Origin: Lasioglossum baleicum
Taxonomy: Eukaryota; Arthropoda; Insecta; Hymenoptera; Halictidae
Reading direction: 5' to 3'
Assembly (NCBI RefSeq): GCF_051020765.1
Contig: NW_027469237.1
Coordinates: 62,001 to 126,000, forward strand
Length of the DNA: 64,000 nucleotides
The notes beneath the pieces were generated by a model. The model saw only the letters and a list, made by a program, of their open reading frames with translations, did not search any database and was not told where the DNA came from. Shown here piece after piece: positions 1-10,210 of this stretch (positions are counted from its first letter, which is position 1; each line of letters opens with the position of its first letter). Both the position numbers and the translations under genes were made by a program.

Positions 1-1467
1 GACCTTCAAGGATTGACGACTGCGCCAAACTCTGTCACGTCAATATTTGACAGGAACGACCTCCAATGATTGACAGCTGGCTGCTACGGTATTGTAGACG
101 GATGCGCTCGTTGAGGAAACGGGCGTGGACGCTGTACGATACCGTGAATCCAACTCACGAATATCGTCCGCGTGATTGACGATATTTTAACTTAGCGAAA
201 AACGGGCGTGGACGCTGTGCGATCCCGTGAATTTATCTCGCGAATATCGTCCGCGTGGTTGACGATATTTTGATTCGAGAAAACGGACGTGGATGCTGCG
301 GAGCTTGCTATGCGAGCAAGTCTATCACTATCACGCACGTACGCGAACACGTAACTGGAAATTGAATAAGGAATACTATTCGCGAACTTTCCAGTGAGAA
401 CTCTATCTCTAACTAACAACGTGTCACTTCAAACTACGAAGTTAGGAGCAAGGAAATAATAATTGGGATTTAGATTGACTCTGGTAAAACAAAGTATATT
501 ATAAACGTAAAAGAATACAACGGTAAAGATGCTTATTATTAACGAAATCGAAATACGTACTAAGTACGAAATATGAAACGCAATAAAAATGTTTAATTGA
601 ATAAACGAAGTAATATTTGAATTAAACGAATAAGAATACGATATTACTGAATGGTATTAGGGACTGTGTCTAAACAGTATGGATTTGGAAAGATTGTGTC
701 TAAACAATCTGGATTTGGAAAGACTATGTCTAAATAGTCTGGACTTGGAAGATTGACGAAAACTCGACTGACCCACTCGGGTCCCCGGAGAGGACTGGGG
801 AGAATCGAATGTTCGTCGACGAATAACGTTCGTTCGAAAAATGCTGACTTCGCAAAAGGGGACCGTGTCCTCTTTGTGCCGGTCTTCGTCGTAAACAGCG
901 CGATGGCCGCCGCACTAGAGTCAGAAGTTTTCGTTCCCAGTGGTGCAGGACTCGAAAATTAAGTGGTAACCATTGGCGTACCTATTTATTTATTTAAATA
1001 AATTGGGACTTAGAATATTTTCGAGCGCTTGCTCTTGCAAGGCGTTTCGATGTAAATTTTATATGTCATATGATTAGTTGACATCATTTGTCGACCGATC
1101 ATATGTTTGAAAATATTCTAAGTACTTTTGAAAATTACCAAAAATCGAAATTTTGGTAAAGTCTAAACAAACGCGAATTGAGAACATAACCTACAAATTT
1201 TTAGGTTAGTTTCATGATTTTCGCTCACGAGTCCAATGATATTTCAATCTTCGAGTTTGGGCCATTTTTGGCTATTTTAGGATTTTGACAGATTTTGGAT
1301 TTTAGGTTATGTTGATGGATTTCAATCAAATGTACGTGGTGTTAAGGATTCATTGTTATGAAGGATTTTTAGGAGGTTTGGAATCTTTAAAGGGGAACGC
1401 TCGCTCTTATGTATCTAATTTTACATGTAGTCTTAAAGCTAACGTCGGAGGTGCGACCGACGTCACA
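1..1467 (-). repeat. 3' LTR of A1 (partial)
   Basis: Reverse complement of a family A LTR. The LTR start (TGTGACGTCGG) corresponds to the ACGTCACA at the right edge. Position 1 corresponds to position 10544 in the 5' LTR, so about 333 bp of the LTR are missing to the left. It includes the triple hairpin trio (about 660-745), a heat-shock-like element at 379-391 and the AT-rich palindromic block near 980-1150. Confidence 0.95.
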
Positions 1468-1654
1468 CCTCCCCCCTTAGAGAAGAGATTTCACGCAGTG
1501 GAATCTCTGCCTCTGGGTGGCGGTAGACAGGATGCACTGAAATGTCATCCCTGTCTCGCAACGCTGGGTCAAGGGAATCGCAAATTAACGTTCGTTTCGT
1601 CAAGGGAGGACGGGTTCGGAATTCTCCGACACTGGCACTATCACTGGCTTCCGC
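1468..1654 (-). other. Polypurine tract and conserved 3' tail of A1
   Basis: Read on the minus strand, this follows the pol stop codon. It contains a roughly 60-codon open tail (SDSASVGEF...SLRG) that in A2/A3 is the in-frame C-terminus of the glycoprotein ORF. It ends in the polypurine tract AAGGGGGGAGG next to the LTR. In A1 the tail lies downstream of the pol stop and would be translated only from a spliced or re-initiated message. Its frame is nevertheless still open. Confidence 0.75.
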
Positions 1655-4600
1655 TTAAATGTCACCATTGTCTGAATCGGTGTCATCGCTGGAACTATCG
1701 GATATCCAGTCAGGGTCGTCCCGTTGTGCGATCCATCTTGCCGATAGAATCTGTCCGCAAGGGATGCACTCTAATACTGGTGTTTCGGTGCATAGCCTTA
1801 TTCCACAATACTCGCATCTATTTGGGATGTTATACATCCGCTGATGCTCCCATCGTTCCACTCTAACAATTCGGGTGTATTGGCTGCAGTTGCGGCACAG
1901 CAACTTGCCGTTGCAAGCCACTCGAACTATCCCATTGTAACAGATAGTGTTGTTGTATCGTCTCATGTATCGGTGAGCTTTCAGCACGGTCGGCCGTCTT
2001 CCTCCCATCGGTCCGCACATCTTTCTGTCGTGGATAGCTATGGGATCCGCAATGTGACTCGGAGCTTGATCGGATGAGGAGTGAAGAGTCTCGTAAGCTG
2101 ACTCCTCTGGTTGGACCCTTGGCTCGCTATCGTCTTTCTTAGAAGGATCAGAGATTAAGTTTGCAGTTACAATATTTCGCTGACGCGTGTCCTGTCTCGG
2201 GCTACCTGGAAGACGTTTAATCTTATTTGCATGGACAATTTTGAAATGGTTTCCTATTCGTAATTTGACATTGTTCGTATCAAGCATTTCTATTATCTCA
2301 TGCGGTCCAGTATATTGCGCGTCGAATTTTCCTTTACGAGGTTCTTTTAACAAGTATACCTGTTCGCCTACCGTGAACTGCACGGGGTTAATCTTCCTAT
2401 CATAATAAGTCTTTGATTTCTGCTTTGCCGCTACTAAATTATCGCGCGCGCGGGATTGTGTCTCGCTTATCTTTCTTTGTAGGTCAAAGAGGTAACCTGC
2501 GTAGGACTCGTTCTCTACTGCGTAGAGATGGGAATCAGAGGAAGGAACACGGGCCAGGGAACCGAATACCAACTCGTGTGGGGTGAAGTCTGTTCCCTCG
2601 TGTACGCTGGTATTGTAGCTAAACATTGCCAAGTTTATCCATTTATCCCAGTTATTTTTGTTGACGTACTGCTTCAAATATTCCGTCAGTACATGATGCG
2701 GTCTCTCAATGGATCCGTTGCTTTGTGGATGGAAAGCAGTGGTTTGGAGGCGTGTAATCCTGAATCTTTTTGCGATAGCCTTCATAAGGGAGCTTGTGAA
2801 GTTAGTCCCTTGATCCGTTAATATTGCCTTAGGCGTTCCAAAGCGACATATCAGGTGGTCGATGAAGGCGTTTGCTGTACTGACGGAGTCGGTAGATTTG
2901 AGCGGCACTGCGACGGAGTATTTTGTAAGAAGGTCTTGCATCGTCATTACATACGTGTTGCCATCTTCGGTAGTGGGTAATGGTCCCACGATGTCTAGCG
3001 AGACCTTATCAAACGCCCTGCCGGGCGTATCCGTTAACTTCATTGGTAGGCGAGTTTTTACTCTTGTTAACTTGTTACGCTGGCAACTCAGGCAATTGTT
3101 AACGTAGTTGGTTACGTCCTTTTTGAGGCTGTTCCACCAGTATTTTTCTCTTATCCTTTTGTATGTCTTGGTTATGCCTTTATGGCCGGCATACGCTGAT
3201 ACATGGTTCTCCGTGATGATCTCCATCCTTCTATCCTCAGCGGGGATTTGGACCTCGTTCGAACAGAGAAATATTTGGACTGGTGTGTCCTCGAATGTTT
3301 CTGTGAGTAGATTGATCACGTATTCTCTCGACAAATGGTCGAGGAATGTTTTAGAGATTGAAAAGGATTCCAACGCGAGCTCGTTGACAACGTCGATCAA
3401 CGTTCTAAGACATTCTTTGAGGTCGTCTGCAGATACCTCATGAAGCGGCGATTGTTTAATCGGTATCTGGATTAACTTGTATTTACCGTGATCTGTTACC
3501 CTAGCTCTATGTAGGAGTAAGTCTTGGGATTTGGCCAGTTTGCCTTGTCTATAGAGATCTACGGCCCCGAGATCGATGGGCCGTCCGTCCATCGTTATGA
3601 AGCAAACTAAGTTGTCCTTTCTCATTATTAATCGGTCTCTTGTATGAATTATTCTTCTTCTACGTGGTGTAGGATTGCTTTCTTCTTCTTCTTCTTCTTC
3701 TTCTTCTTCTTCTTCTTCTTCTGAGGGAATACTCTCTTCTCGCTCATCGAAGACATCTGGTCCGGTCAAGGAAGGCGGAAATATAGGAGAAAAGGAAAGA
3801 GTTTCTTCGACTCCCAGATCCCGTAGTAATCCTTGATCGGCGATTGAAATAAGAGGCGGGGATGCTGCGCGGGGGTCATCAGAATGCGATGGCGTACCCA
3901 TCGATGGTCCCGGTGACGAGGCTGCCGATGATCTTCTCCTTTTTGGGGGCATTGACTTCGGTGGGGGCATGAGAATTGAATCGTCTCTATCTTTCTTCCT
4001 GCGGCGTGCGTCGAAAAGAGGAGTCCCCGGGCTTGACAATGGCGTCCTAGGCGGAGTCGTTTCCTCTGAATCGGTCCATGAGATGGGCAATGCCACCGGA
4101 TTCCGGGATAGGGCATCCGCATTAGAGTTGGCTCTGCCAGGTTTGTAGATAACCTGGTATTCGAACTCTGCCAATTTTAATCTCCACCGGAGGAGCCGGG
4201 ATGTGGGATCCTTTACGGATGTCATCCACACCAGCGGTCTGTGATCGGTGATGAGTAAGAATTTCCTGCCGTAAATGTACGGGCGGAAATATTGGACGGC
4301 GAATATTATGGCTAAACACTCCTTTTCTATTGTGGAGTAGTTTAGTTCAGCGCCGTGAAGGATACGTGACGCGTACGCGATAGGGCGATCCTTTCCCACG
4401 TCGCCTTGGCTTAGGACAGCGCCGATCGCGTACCCTGAGGCGTCGCACGTTACGTTGAATGGTTTCCCAAAATCTGGGTACTGGAGGACAGGCTCCGTAC
4501 ACAATGCCTGTCGTAAAGTCTCGAAGGCTTCCTCCTGCTTTGACCCCCACACGAATTTCGTATCCTTGGTAAGGAGTTGGGTGAGGGGTTTGGAAATATG

Positions 4601-6616
4601 AGCGAATCTATCTATGAATCTGCGGTAATAGCCCGCTAGACCTAAAAATTCGCGGACGTTCTTTGCGTTTTTCGGTCGAGGATAATTTTGGACCGCGTTA
4701 ATTTTTTTAGGGCATGGCCGTACGCCATCCTCGCTAATCTGGTGTCCTAGGTAAGCTACCTCTCTGTGCAAAAACCCGCATTTAGACGGTTGTAATTTCA
4801 AATTGGCGGCTCTCAATCGGCGAGCCAATTTATCAAATTTCGCTTTGTGTTCTTCTAGGGAACGCGCGTATATGACTATATCGTCAAGATAAACGAAGAG
4901 TTCGTTACCCTGGAGACCGGTTAGGATCGTATCCATTAGTCGCTGGAACGTAGCCGGCGCATTACGCAATCCGAACGGCATTCTATTATACTGGTAGTGT
5001 CCGAACGGGGTTGAGAAGGCGGTTTTTGCGGCGTCCTCCTTTTCCATGCCTATTTGGTGAAACCCGCTTGCCAGATCAAATACGCTAAAATATTTGGCAC
5101 TACCCAGCTGATCTAAGATCTCGTTTATGCTGGGCAGTGGATAAGCGTCTGCTATTGACTTCTCGTTTAAAGCGCGATAGTCAATTACCATTCTCCATTT
5201 CTTATTTCCTTCGGCATCCGCTTTCTTCGGTACGATCCACAAAGGGGAGTTATACGGTGAACTAGAGGGTGCGACTATATCATTTTGTAAGAGTTCACAC
5301 ATTTGTTTGTCGATCTCCTCTTTGTGAATCGGCGGATACCGGTATTGCTTGGTATGTACGGGGATGTCGTCCGTCGTGGGGATTTTATGTGTTACAGCGT
5401 TAGTTTTCCCCAGACGATCCCCTTGAAGGTGGAAGAGATCATTATTCTCCTCCAATAAAGATTTGACATGGTCTATCTCGTCGTGATCGAGGTGATCCAT
5501 GGAAATAGTTTCCATAAGCTCATTAACGCGAGCATTACGGGACTTGGTAATGGAGTGGACCCTTTTGGGTATGAATTCGAAGCCTTTCATAAGGGGTTTC
5601 GAGTATGAGTGATCGGGATGGTTACCGGAATTGCTTAGGAAATCGGGATGGCTACCGGAATCGTCGGGATGGTTACCGGAATTATTTAAAGAATCGGGAT
5701 GGCTACCGGAATCGTCGGAATGGTTACCGGAATTATTTAAAGAATCGGGATGGCTACCGGAATCGTCGGGATGGTTACCGGAATTATTTAAAGAATCGGG
5801 ATGGCTACCGGAATCGTCGGGATGGTTACCGGAATTAATAGAAGACGCGAGTTGATCGTTAACGATCGTCTCGTGCGCGCGGCACGCACGAGCATTGAAT
5901 ACGTCCGAATTGACTTCGGCTTGAATATTCGAAAAGGGAACCTCGATCTCTTCCACCTCCAACGTAGGCAGGGAGAAGGACGCCACTTCGGACGACGCGT
6001 TAAAGCATCGCAGGTATGCCTTTCCGTTACGGTTGGTGACTAAACAATCACCTAAGAACACATCGGGTTTTACATCTACTTTTCGCACATACCCTTCGCT
6101 TGGGCCCTTTACGTTGACGGCTATGCAGGCGGCGGTACGGCTTTCGATGGAATATTCCCGAGGATTCGAAAAGGGAATACGTAGGTTTTTATACTCTACG
6201 CATTCCTTCGCAAATGATATCTCTGCTCCCTCTCTGAAGAAGGGGGAGCCTAAGATACCATCTATATTAATTGGAAAACTGTCAGGCAGAACGTGTAGCG
6301 TGACTTTAATGGAATCTGCTAGCTCCGCATTGATATAACCGAGGGTCGCAATTTCTCCTTCTGTCACGCCATGGACGTGTATGACGCTGTCAGTTTTTAG
6401 ATGAACGTCAGATTTGATACCAGACGCTCGGATTAAGTTGACCTCGGACCCGGTGTCCAAGAGGAACTCACACTCTTTTGAGAAGAGTGACGATTTTGCT
6501 TTTATTCGAGGGATAGGGGAGTCCGGCGCGAGATTTATTGCCGAGACTAATTTCGCGGATGGTCGTTCATTCTGCTGACCGTCCGGGTTATCTCTCCTAT
6601 CTACTCGAATTTCATC
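1655..6616 (-). CDS. pol: Pol polyprotein: protease, RT, RNase H, integrase, CxxC domain
   Basis: Full gypsy-type Pol. It is read in the -1 frame relative to gag, so it is probably made by frameshifting; the frame is open across the gag stop. Counting from the codon before DTG at 6460: aspartic protease DTG at 2-4 and ILGSPFF near 70; a 17-residue tandem repeat near 215-290; RT with YLDD at 524-527; RNase H with TCDAS (Asp 673); an acidic linker with a polyglutamate run near 920; integrase zinc finger H1086, H1093, C1123, C1126; catalytic D1156, D1216, E1252 (DD35E); a C-terminal integrase segment; then a cysteine-rich domain with C1522/C1525, C1549/C1552 and C1565/C1568. The residue two after the catalytic Glu is Pro here and Ser in A4. 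All key catalytic residues are present, so I expect an active or recently active enzyme set. Confidence 0.95.
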   Translation of the reverse strand, partial: DEIRVDRRDNPDGQQNERPSAKLVSAINLAPDSPIPRIKAKSSLFSKECEFLLDTGSEVNLIRASGIKSDVHLKTDSVIHVHGVTEGEIATLGYINAELADSIKVTLHVLPDSFPINIDGILGSPFFREGAEISFAKECVEYKNLRIPFSNPREYSIESRTAACIAVNVKGPSEGYVRKVDVKPDVFLGDCLVTNRNGKAYLRCFNASSEVASFSLPTLEVEEIEVPFSNIQAEVNSDVFNARACRAHETIVNDQLASSINSGNHPDDSGSHPDSLNNSGNHPDDSGSHPDSLNNSGNHSDDSGSHPDSLNNSGNHPDDSGSHPDFLSNSGNHPDHSYSKPLMKGFEFIPKRVHSITKSRNARVNELMETISMDHLDHDEIDHVKSLLEENNDLFHLQGDRLGKTNAVTHKIPTTDDIPVHTKQYRYPPIHKEEIDKQMCELLQNDIVAPSSSPYNSPLWIVPKKADAEGNKKWRMVIDYRALNEKSIADAYPLPSINEILDQLGSAKYFSVFDLASGFHQIGMEKEDAAKTAFSTPFGHYQYNRMPFGLRNAPATFQRLMDTILTGLQGNELFVYLDDIVIYARSLEEHKAKFDKLARRLRAANLKLQPSKCGFLHREVAYLGHQISEDGVRPCPKKINAVQNYPRPKNAKNVREFLGLAGYYRRFIDRFAHISKPLTQLLTKDTKFVWGSKQEEAFETLRQALCTEPVLQYPDFGKPFNVTCDASGYAIGAVLSQGDVGKDRPIAYASRILHGAELNYSTIEKECLAIIFAVQYFRPYIYGRKFLLITDHRPLVWMTSVKDPTSRLLRWRLKLAEFEYQVIYKPGRANSNADALSRNPVALPISWTDSEETTPPRTPLSSPGTPLFDARRRKKDRDDSILMPPPKSMPPKRRRSSAASSPGPSMGTPSHSDDPRAASPPLISIADQGLLRDLGVEETLSFSPIFPPSLTGPDVFDEREESIPSEEEEEEEEEEEEEESNPTPRRRRIIHTRDRLIMRKDNLVCFITMDGRPIDLGAVDLYRQGKLAKSQDLLLHRARVTDHGKYKLIQIPIKQSPLHEVSADDLKECLRTLIDVVNELALESFSISKTFLDHLSREYVINLLTETFEDTPVQIFLCSNEVQIPAEDRRMEIITENHVSAYAGHKGITKTYKRIREKYWWNSLKKDVTNYVNNCLSCQRNKLTRVKTRLPMKLTDTPGRAFDKVSLDIVGPLPTTEDGNTYVMTMQDLLTKYSVAVPLKSTDSVSTANAFIDHLICRFGTPKAILTDQGTNFTSSLMKAIAKRFRITRLQTTAFHPQSNGSIERPHHVLTEYLKQYVNKNNWDKWINLAMFSYNTSVHEGTDFTPHELVFGSLARVPSSDSHLYAVENESYAGYLFDLQRKISETQSRARDNLVAAKQKSKTYYDRKINPVQFTVGEQVYLLKEPRKGKFDAQYTGPHEIIEMLDTNNVKLRIGNHFKIVHANKIKRLPGSPRQDTRQRNIVTANLISDPSKKDDSEPRVQPEESAYETLHSSSDQAPSHIADPIAIHDRKMCGPMGGRRPTVLKAHRYMRRYNNTICYNGIVRVACNGKLLCRNCSQYTRIVRVERWEHQRMYNIPNRCEYCGIRLCTETPVLECIPCGQILSARWIAQRDDPDWISDSSSDDTDSDNGDI
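3672..3722 (-). repeat. (TTC)n / GAA microsatellite coding polyglutamate
   Basis: An uninterrupted TTC run on the plus strand encodes a glutamate homopolymer in the Pol linker between RNase H and integrase. The same run is present in A4 at 17127-17167. It is followed by an Arg-rich patch, giving an acidic-then-basic spacer. Confidence 0.9.
5601..5840 (-). repeat. 51-bp coding minisatellite in the PR-RT linker of A1
   Basis: About 4.5 imperfect copies of a 51-bp (17-codon) unit encoding variants of NSGNHPDDSGSHPDSLN. Unit length is a multiple of three, so copy-number change keeps the frame. Equivalent arrays sit at the same place in A2, A3, B1 and B2. Confidence 0.92.
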
Positions 6617-7923
6617 TACTGCTGGTCGTCGCTGATGACGGCCAGCTGTGTTGCCTTTTGGCGATTCTCTTGGGATGCCTCCCGTCCTTTGGTCGCGTTT
6701 GTCGGGAGGCTTGATTCGTTTCCCGACTCATTTCTACTGTAATATTCGCGGCGGCGACATTCGTGTATGTCATGTCCCGTGCGCTTACAATATTTACAAT
6801 ACTTCTGATTCTCCGTAGGAAAGCGATCGCGACCTGGGGACTGGGAAGCGCGATCTTCGCGTTTATACGTTTCGCGCTGATTTGATTGCGACGGTTCGTG
6901 ACGTCGCGGAGGAGGAGAGCGATACGCGTCTCTGTTATCGGGTTTCCTGTCTCGCCAGGATTCACGAGGTGAAAAGGAAGGTCGTTGATCTTTCCTTTCC
7001 GAAGATCTATTGCGCTGCTCTGGCGCATTCCTATCATAAGGAGAGTTGCTTGATCGCTCTGGTGTGCGATTACGAGAGTCGGAGAATGCAACGCGGCGTC
7101 CGTCGTCGCGATAACGAACACGGTCAAGCTCGTACTGTTTGTACGCGGTTACTGCTTCATCGAATATTTTCTGTAATTCGAGTGACGCGCAGAGCCTGAC
7201 CTCGGCTCGAAGCGCTGGGATAAGACCACGCATGAAACAATCAACTGTGAATTTGTCAATCTCGTCTAGATTGGGGACCCCGCGGCCTGAATCTATGATC
7301 GCCGTTCTAAGGTCCTTTACTCGCGTAATATAATTCAACACGTGCTCGGACTGTCCCTGGTGTATCGAAGCTAATTCTCCGCGATACTGATCGATGAATT
7401 TATATGGGCCTAGTACATCTTTCAGGCGGTTGCACAATTCAGAGATTGTGTTAATATTTACGTCTTCAATCGCGGCGTATGCCTGTCCTCTAAGCTTATT
7501 GCATACTAATCTAGTGAGGGTACGCTCAGCTGTGGCTGGAACAGCCTCCAAGGCTCGCTTGCACGCGCGAACGAATTGTAGCACGGTTATGGAGGTGCCG
7601 TCAAAGGTAGGCACAAGTTCAACCGCTTGTTTAACGGTGAAATTCGAAGAATCGTGCATTATGGGTTCGCGGGGCGCAACGACTGGGCTAGCTGGAATTG
7701 ATTGAGAATCTCTGGCCGATCGGATTTCTGCTATCTCGCGGCGTATATCCTCGTACGTTACTCTCTGCTCACGCGTTTCTGTTTCGTATTGCAATTTGAG
7801 TTGAGTCAACGCGGCGGTTTGATTAATGAGAGCTGCTTCTCTACGAGCTAAATCTTTCTGGAATTCAATTAATTCCTCTTCCGTAGGAGGAACCTTCTTT
7901 CTAGCCTCGCTACGCGTTTCCAT
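6616..7923 (-). CDS. gag: Gag polyprotein (A1)
   Basis: Structural capsid/nucleocapsid precursor of 435 residues starting METRSEARKK. The N-terminal part is charged and helical (residues about 15-75, coiled-coil-like). The middle has the retrotransposon Gag (capsid) fold signature: a conserved FDGTS...FVRACKRAL segment and a later YKFIDQYRGEL block. The C-terminal third is Arg/Ser/Asp-rich, ending in one canonical zinc knuckle, CKYCKRTGHDIHEC (C-x2-C-x4-H-x4-C), for RNA packaging. The ORF is intact and 95% or more identical to the gags of A2 and A3. The pol frame overlaps its end by -1. Confidence 0.95.
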   Translation of the reverse strand: METRSEARKKVPPTEEELIEFQKDLARREAALINQTAALTQLKLQYETETREQRVTYEDIRREIAEIRSARDSQSIPASPVVAPREPIMHDSSNFTVKQAVELVPTFDGTSITVLQFVRACKRALEAVPATAERTLTRLVCNKLRGQAYAAIEDVNINTISELCNRLKDVLGPYKFIDQYRGELASIHQGQSEHVLNYITRVKDLRTAIIDSGRGVPNLDEIDKFTVDCFMRGLIPALRAEVRLCASLELQKIFDEAVTAYKQYELDRVRYRDDGRRVAFSDSRNRTPERSSNSPYDRNAPEQRNRSSERKDQRPSFSPRESWRDRKPDNRDAYRSPPPRRHEPSQSNQRETYKREDRASQSPGRDRFPTENQKYCKYCKRTGHDIHECRRREYYSRNESGNESSLPTNATKGREASQENRQKATQLAVISDDQQ

Positions 7924-8091
7924 GATTGCGTCGCTTGAAAATTTCTAAGTATGAAATTCGCGAAAAATAATCCGACTATATAACGTGGGCGAAGGGGCGT
8001 TTTCTAAACCGCCCGTCGCACTTTAACGTTCACTAAAACTTTCGATGAATTTGTACTGAGTACGAACATCGCGAAAAATAATTTGAGTATG
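7924..8091 (-). other. Gag-proximal part of A1 leader
   Basis: Untranslated leader just upstream of gag. It is separated from the PBS-proximal part (9893-10210) by the solo LTR at 8092-9888. It contains one copy of a roughly 110-bp duplicated leader segment (GTGCGACGGGC...CGCCCACGTTAT); the second copy lies beyond the inserted LTR. No ORF. Confidence 0.8.
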
Positions 8092-9888
8092 TGTCACGTC
8101 CTGGCGGGGCTATAAGAGCAAGAGAAGAGAATACCGCGGCCCGGCTACTCTACTCTTCCACTGACTGACATTTAATAAAAGTGTTGGTCTTTTTATCAAC
8201 AGACTAGGACCCGATGCCGACACCTGCATGCAGTCTTACACAGATGAATGATGCACGCGACCCTGAAACATACGCGATAATATGTTCCACTTACTTTTAC
8301 GCTTCGCTTGTTTGTCGATTGACACAAGAAATGGGTTCGCAACGGATGAACAGCTACGGTTGCGCTGATGGCCTTGAATTCGGTCCGCTCTGCTTGACAG
8401 GCGTTGATCCAAATGGCTGGAAACGACCTTCAAGGATTGACGACTGCGCCAAATTCTGTCACGTCAATATTTGGCAGGAACGACCTCCAATGGTTGACAG
8501 CTGGCGGCTACGGTATTGTAGACGGATGCGCTCGTTGAGGAAACGGGCGTGGACGCTGTACGATACCGTGAATCTAACTCACGAATATCGTCCGCGTGAT
8601 TGACGATATTTTAATTAGCGAAAACGGGCGTGGACGCTGTGCGATCCCGTGAATTTATCTCGCGAATATCGTCCGCGTGGTTGACGATATTTTGATTCGA
8701 GAAAACGGACGTGGATGCTGCGGAGCTTGCTATGCGAGCAAGTCTATCACTATCACGCACGTACGCGAACACGTAACAGGAAATTGAATAAGGAATACTA
8801 TTCGCGAACTTTCCAGTGAGAACTCTATCTCTAACTAACAACGTGTCACTTCAAACTACGAAGTTAGGAGCAAGGAAATAATAATTGGGATTTAGATTGA
8901 CTCTGGTAAAACAAAGTATATTATAAACGTAAAAGAATACAACGGTAAAGATGCTTATTATTAACGAAATCGAAATACGTACTAAGTACGAAATATGAGA
9001 CGCAATAAAAATGTTTAATTGAATAAACGAAGTAATATTTGAATTAAACGAATAAGAATACGATATTACTGAATGGTATTAGGGACTGTGTCTAAACAGT
9101 ATGGATTTGGGAAGATTGTGTCTAAACAATCTGGATTTGGAAAGACTATGTCTAAATAGTCTGGACTTGGAAGATTGACGAAAACTCGACTGACCCACTC
9201 GGGTCCCCGGAGAGGACTGGGGAAAATCGAACGTTCGTCGACGAACAACGTTCGTCCGAAAAATGCTGACTTCGCAAAAGGGGACCGTGTCCTCTTTGTG
9301 CCGGTCTTCGTCGTAAACAGCGCGATGGCCGCCGCACTAGAGTCAGCAGTTTTCGTTCCCAGTGGTGCAGGACTCGAAAATTAAGTGGTAACCATTGGCG
9401 TACCTATTTATTTATTTAAATAAATTGGGACTTAGAATATTTTCGAGCGCTTGCTCTTGCAAGGCGTTTCGATGTAAATTTATATGTCATATGATTAGTT
9501 GACATCATTTGTCGACCGATCATATGTTTGAAAATATTCTAAGTACTTTTGAAAATTACCAAAAATCGAAATTTTGGTAAAGTCTAAACAAACGCGAATT
9601 GAGAACCTAACCTACAAATTTTTAGGTTAGTTTCATGATTTTCGCTCACGAGTCCAATGATATTTCAATCTTCGAGTTTGGGCCATTTTTGGCTATTTTA
9701 GGAATTTGACAGATTTTGGATTTTAGGTTATGTTGATGGATTTCGATCAGATGTACGTGGTGTTTAGGATTCATTGTTATGAAGGATTTTTAGGAGTTTT
9801 GGAATCTTTAAAGGGGAACGCTCGCTCTTATGTATCTAATTTTACATGTAGTCTTAAAGCTAACGTCGGAGGTGCGACCGACGTCACA
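8092..9888 (-). mobile_element. Solo LTR of family A inserted in A1 leader
   Basis: A complete 1797-bp family A LTR with no internal region, flanked on both sides by TATG (8088-8091 and 9889-9892). This is the classic product of LTR-LTR recombination after insertion. It has the long (roughly 1.8 kb) LTR organisation and a heat-shock-like element at 8801-8813. It probably disrupts A1 packaging or translation because it lies between PBS and gag. Confidence 0.95.
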
Positions 9889-9892
9889 TATG

Positions 9893-10210
9893 TAACGTGG
9901 GCGAAAGGGCATTTCGTTCACTGCCCGTCGCACTTTTAACTGACACTATGCTTTCACGGACTCTAAGTCTACTGCGTTAAATTGTCAAACAATGATGGAA
10001 CGCGCAGGGGTTCGCGTGCTAACACTGATTCTATTTTTATTCCTCGATGCCGTGCTTCTAACATCGGTGACCAACGACTGTCCTACCGACTGCGCCAAAT
10101 TTGTCACAACAAATTTTGGCAGAGGTAGGACATATGACGTATCCTACAAAAGTGTTGACGGTGTTTCTAACATCGGTGACCAACGAGTGTCCTACCGACT
10201 GCGCCAAATT
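9893..10210 (-). other. PBS-proximal leader of A1
   Basis: Continuation of the A1 leader. Reading from the LTR it holds the primer-binding site (10190-10206), an inverted partial copy, a second direct copy of the PBS (10081-10097) and one copy of the GTGCGACGGGC leader duplication. No gene is visible. Confidence 0.8.
10190..10206 (-). promoter_or_regulatory. Primer-binding site of A1
   Basis: Minus-strand TGGCGCAGTCGGTAGGA beginning four bases inside the LTR edge, the standard location. The sequence class is the one usually assigned to tRNA-Ser in insect 297/17.6-like elements; that assignment is from general knowledge and was not checked here. Confidence 0.85.

Noticed and set aside
753..962. 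Small ORFs inside LTR A on both strands (61-129 codons)
   Set aside because: They repeat in every LTR only because the LTR repeats. Several lack ATG or overlap on opposite strands, and no domain is seen.
1659..3443. Plus-strand ORFs opposite A1 pol
   Set aside because: Shadows of the pol coding frame; repeated at A4 for the same reason.
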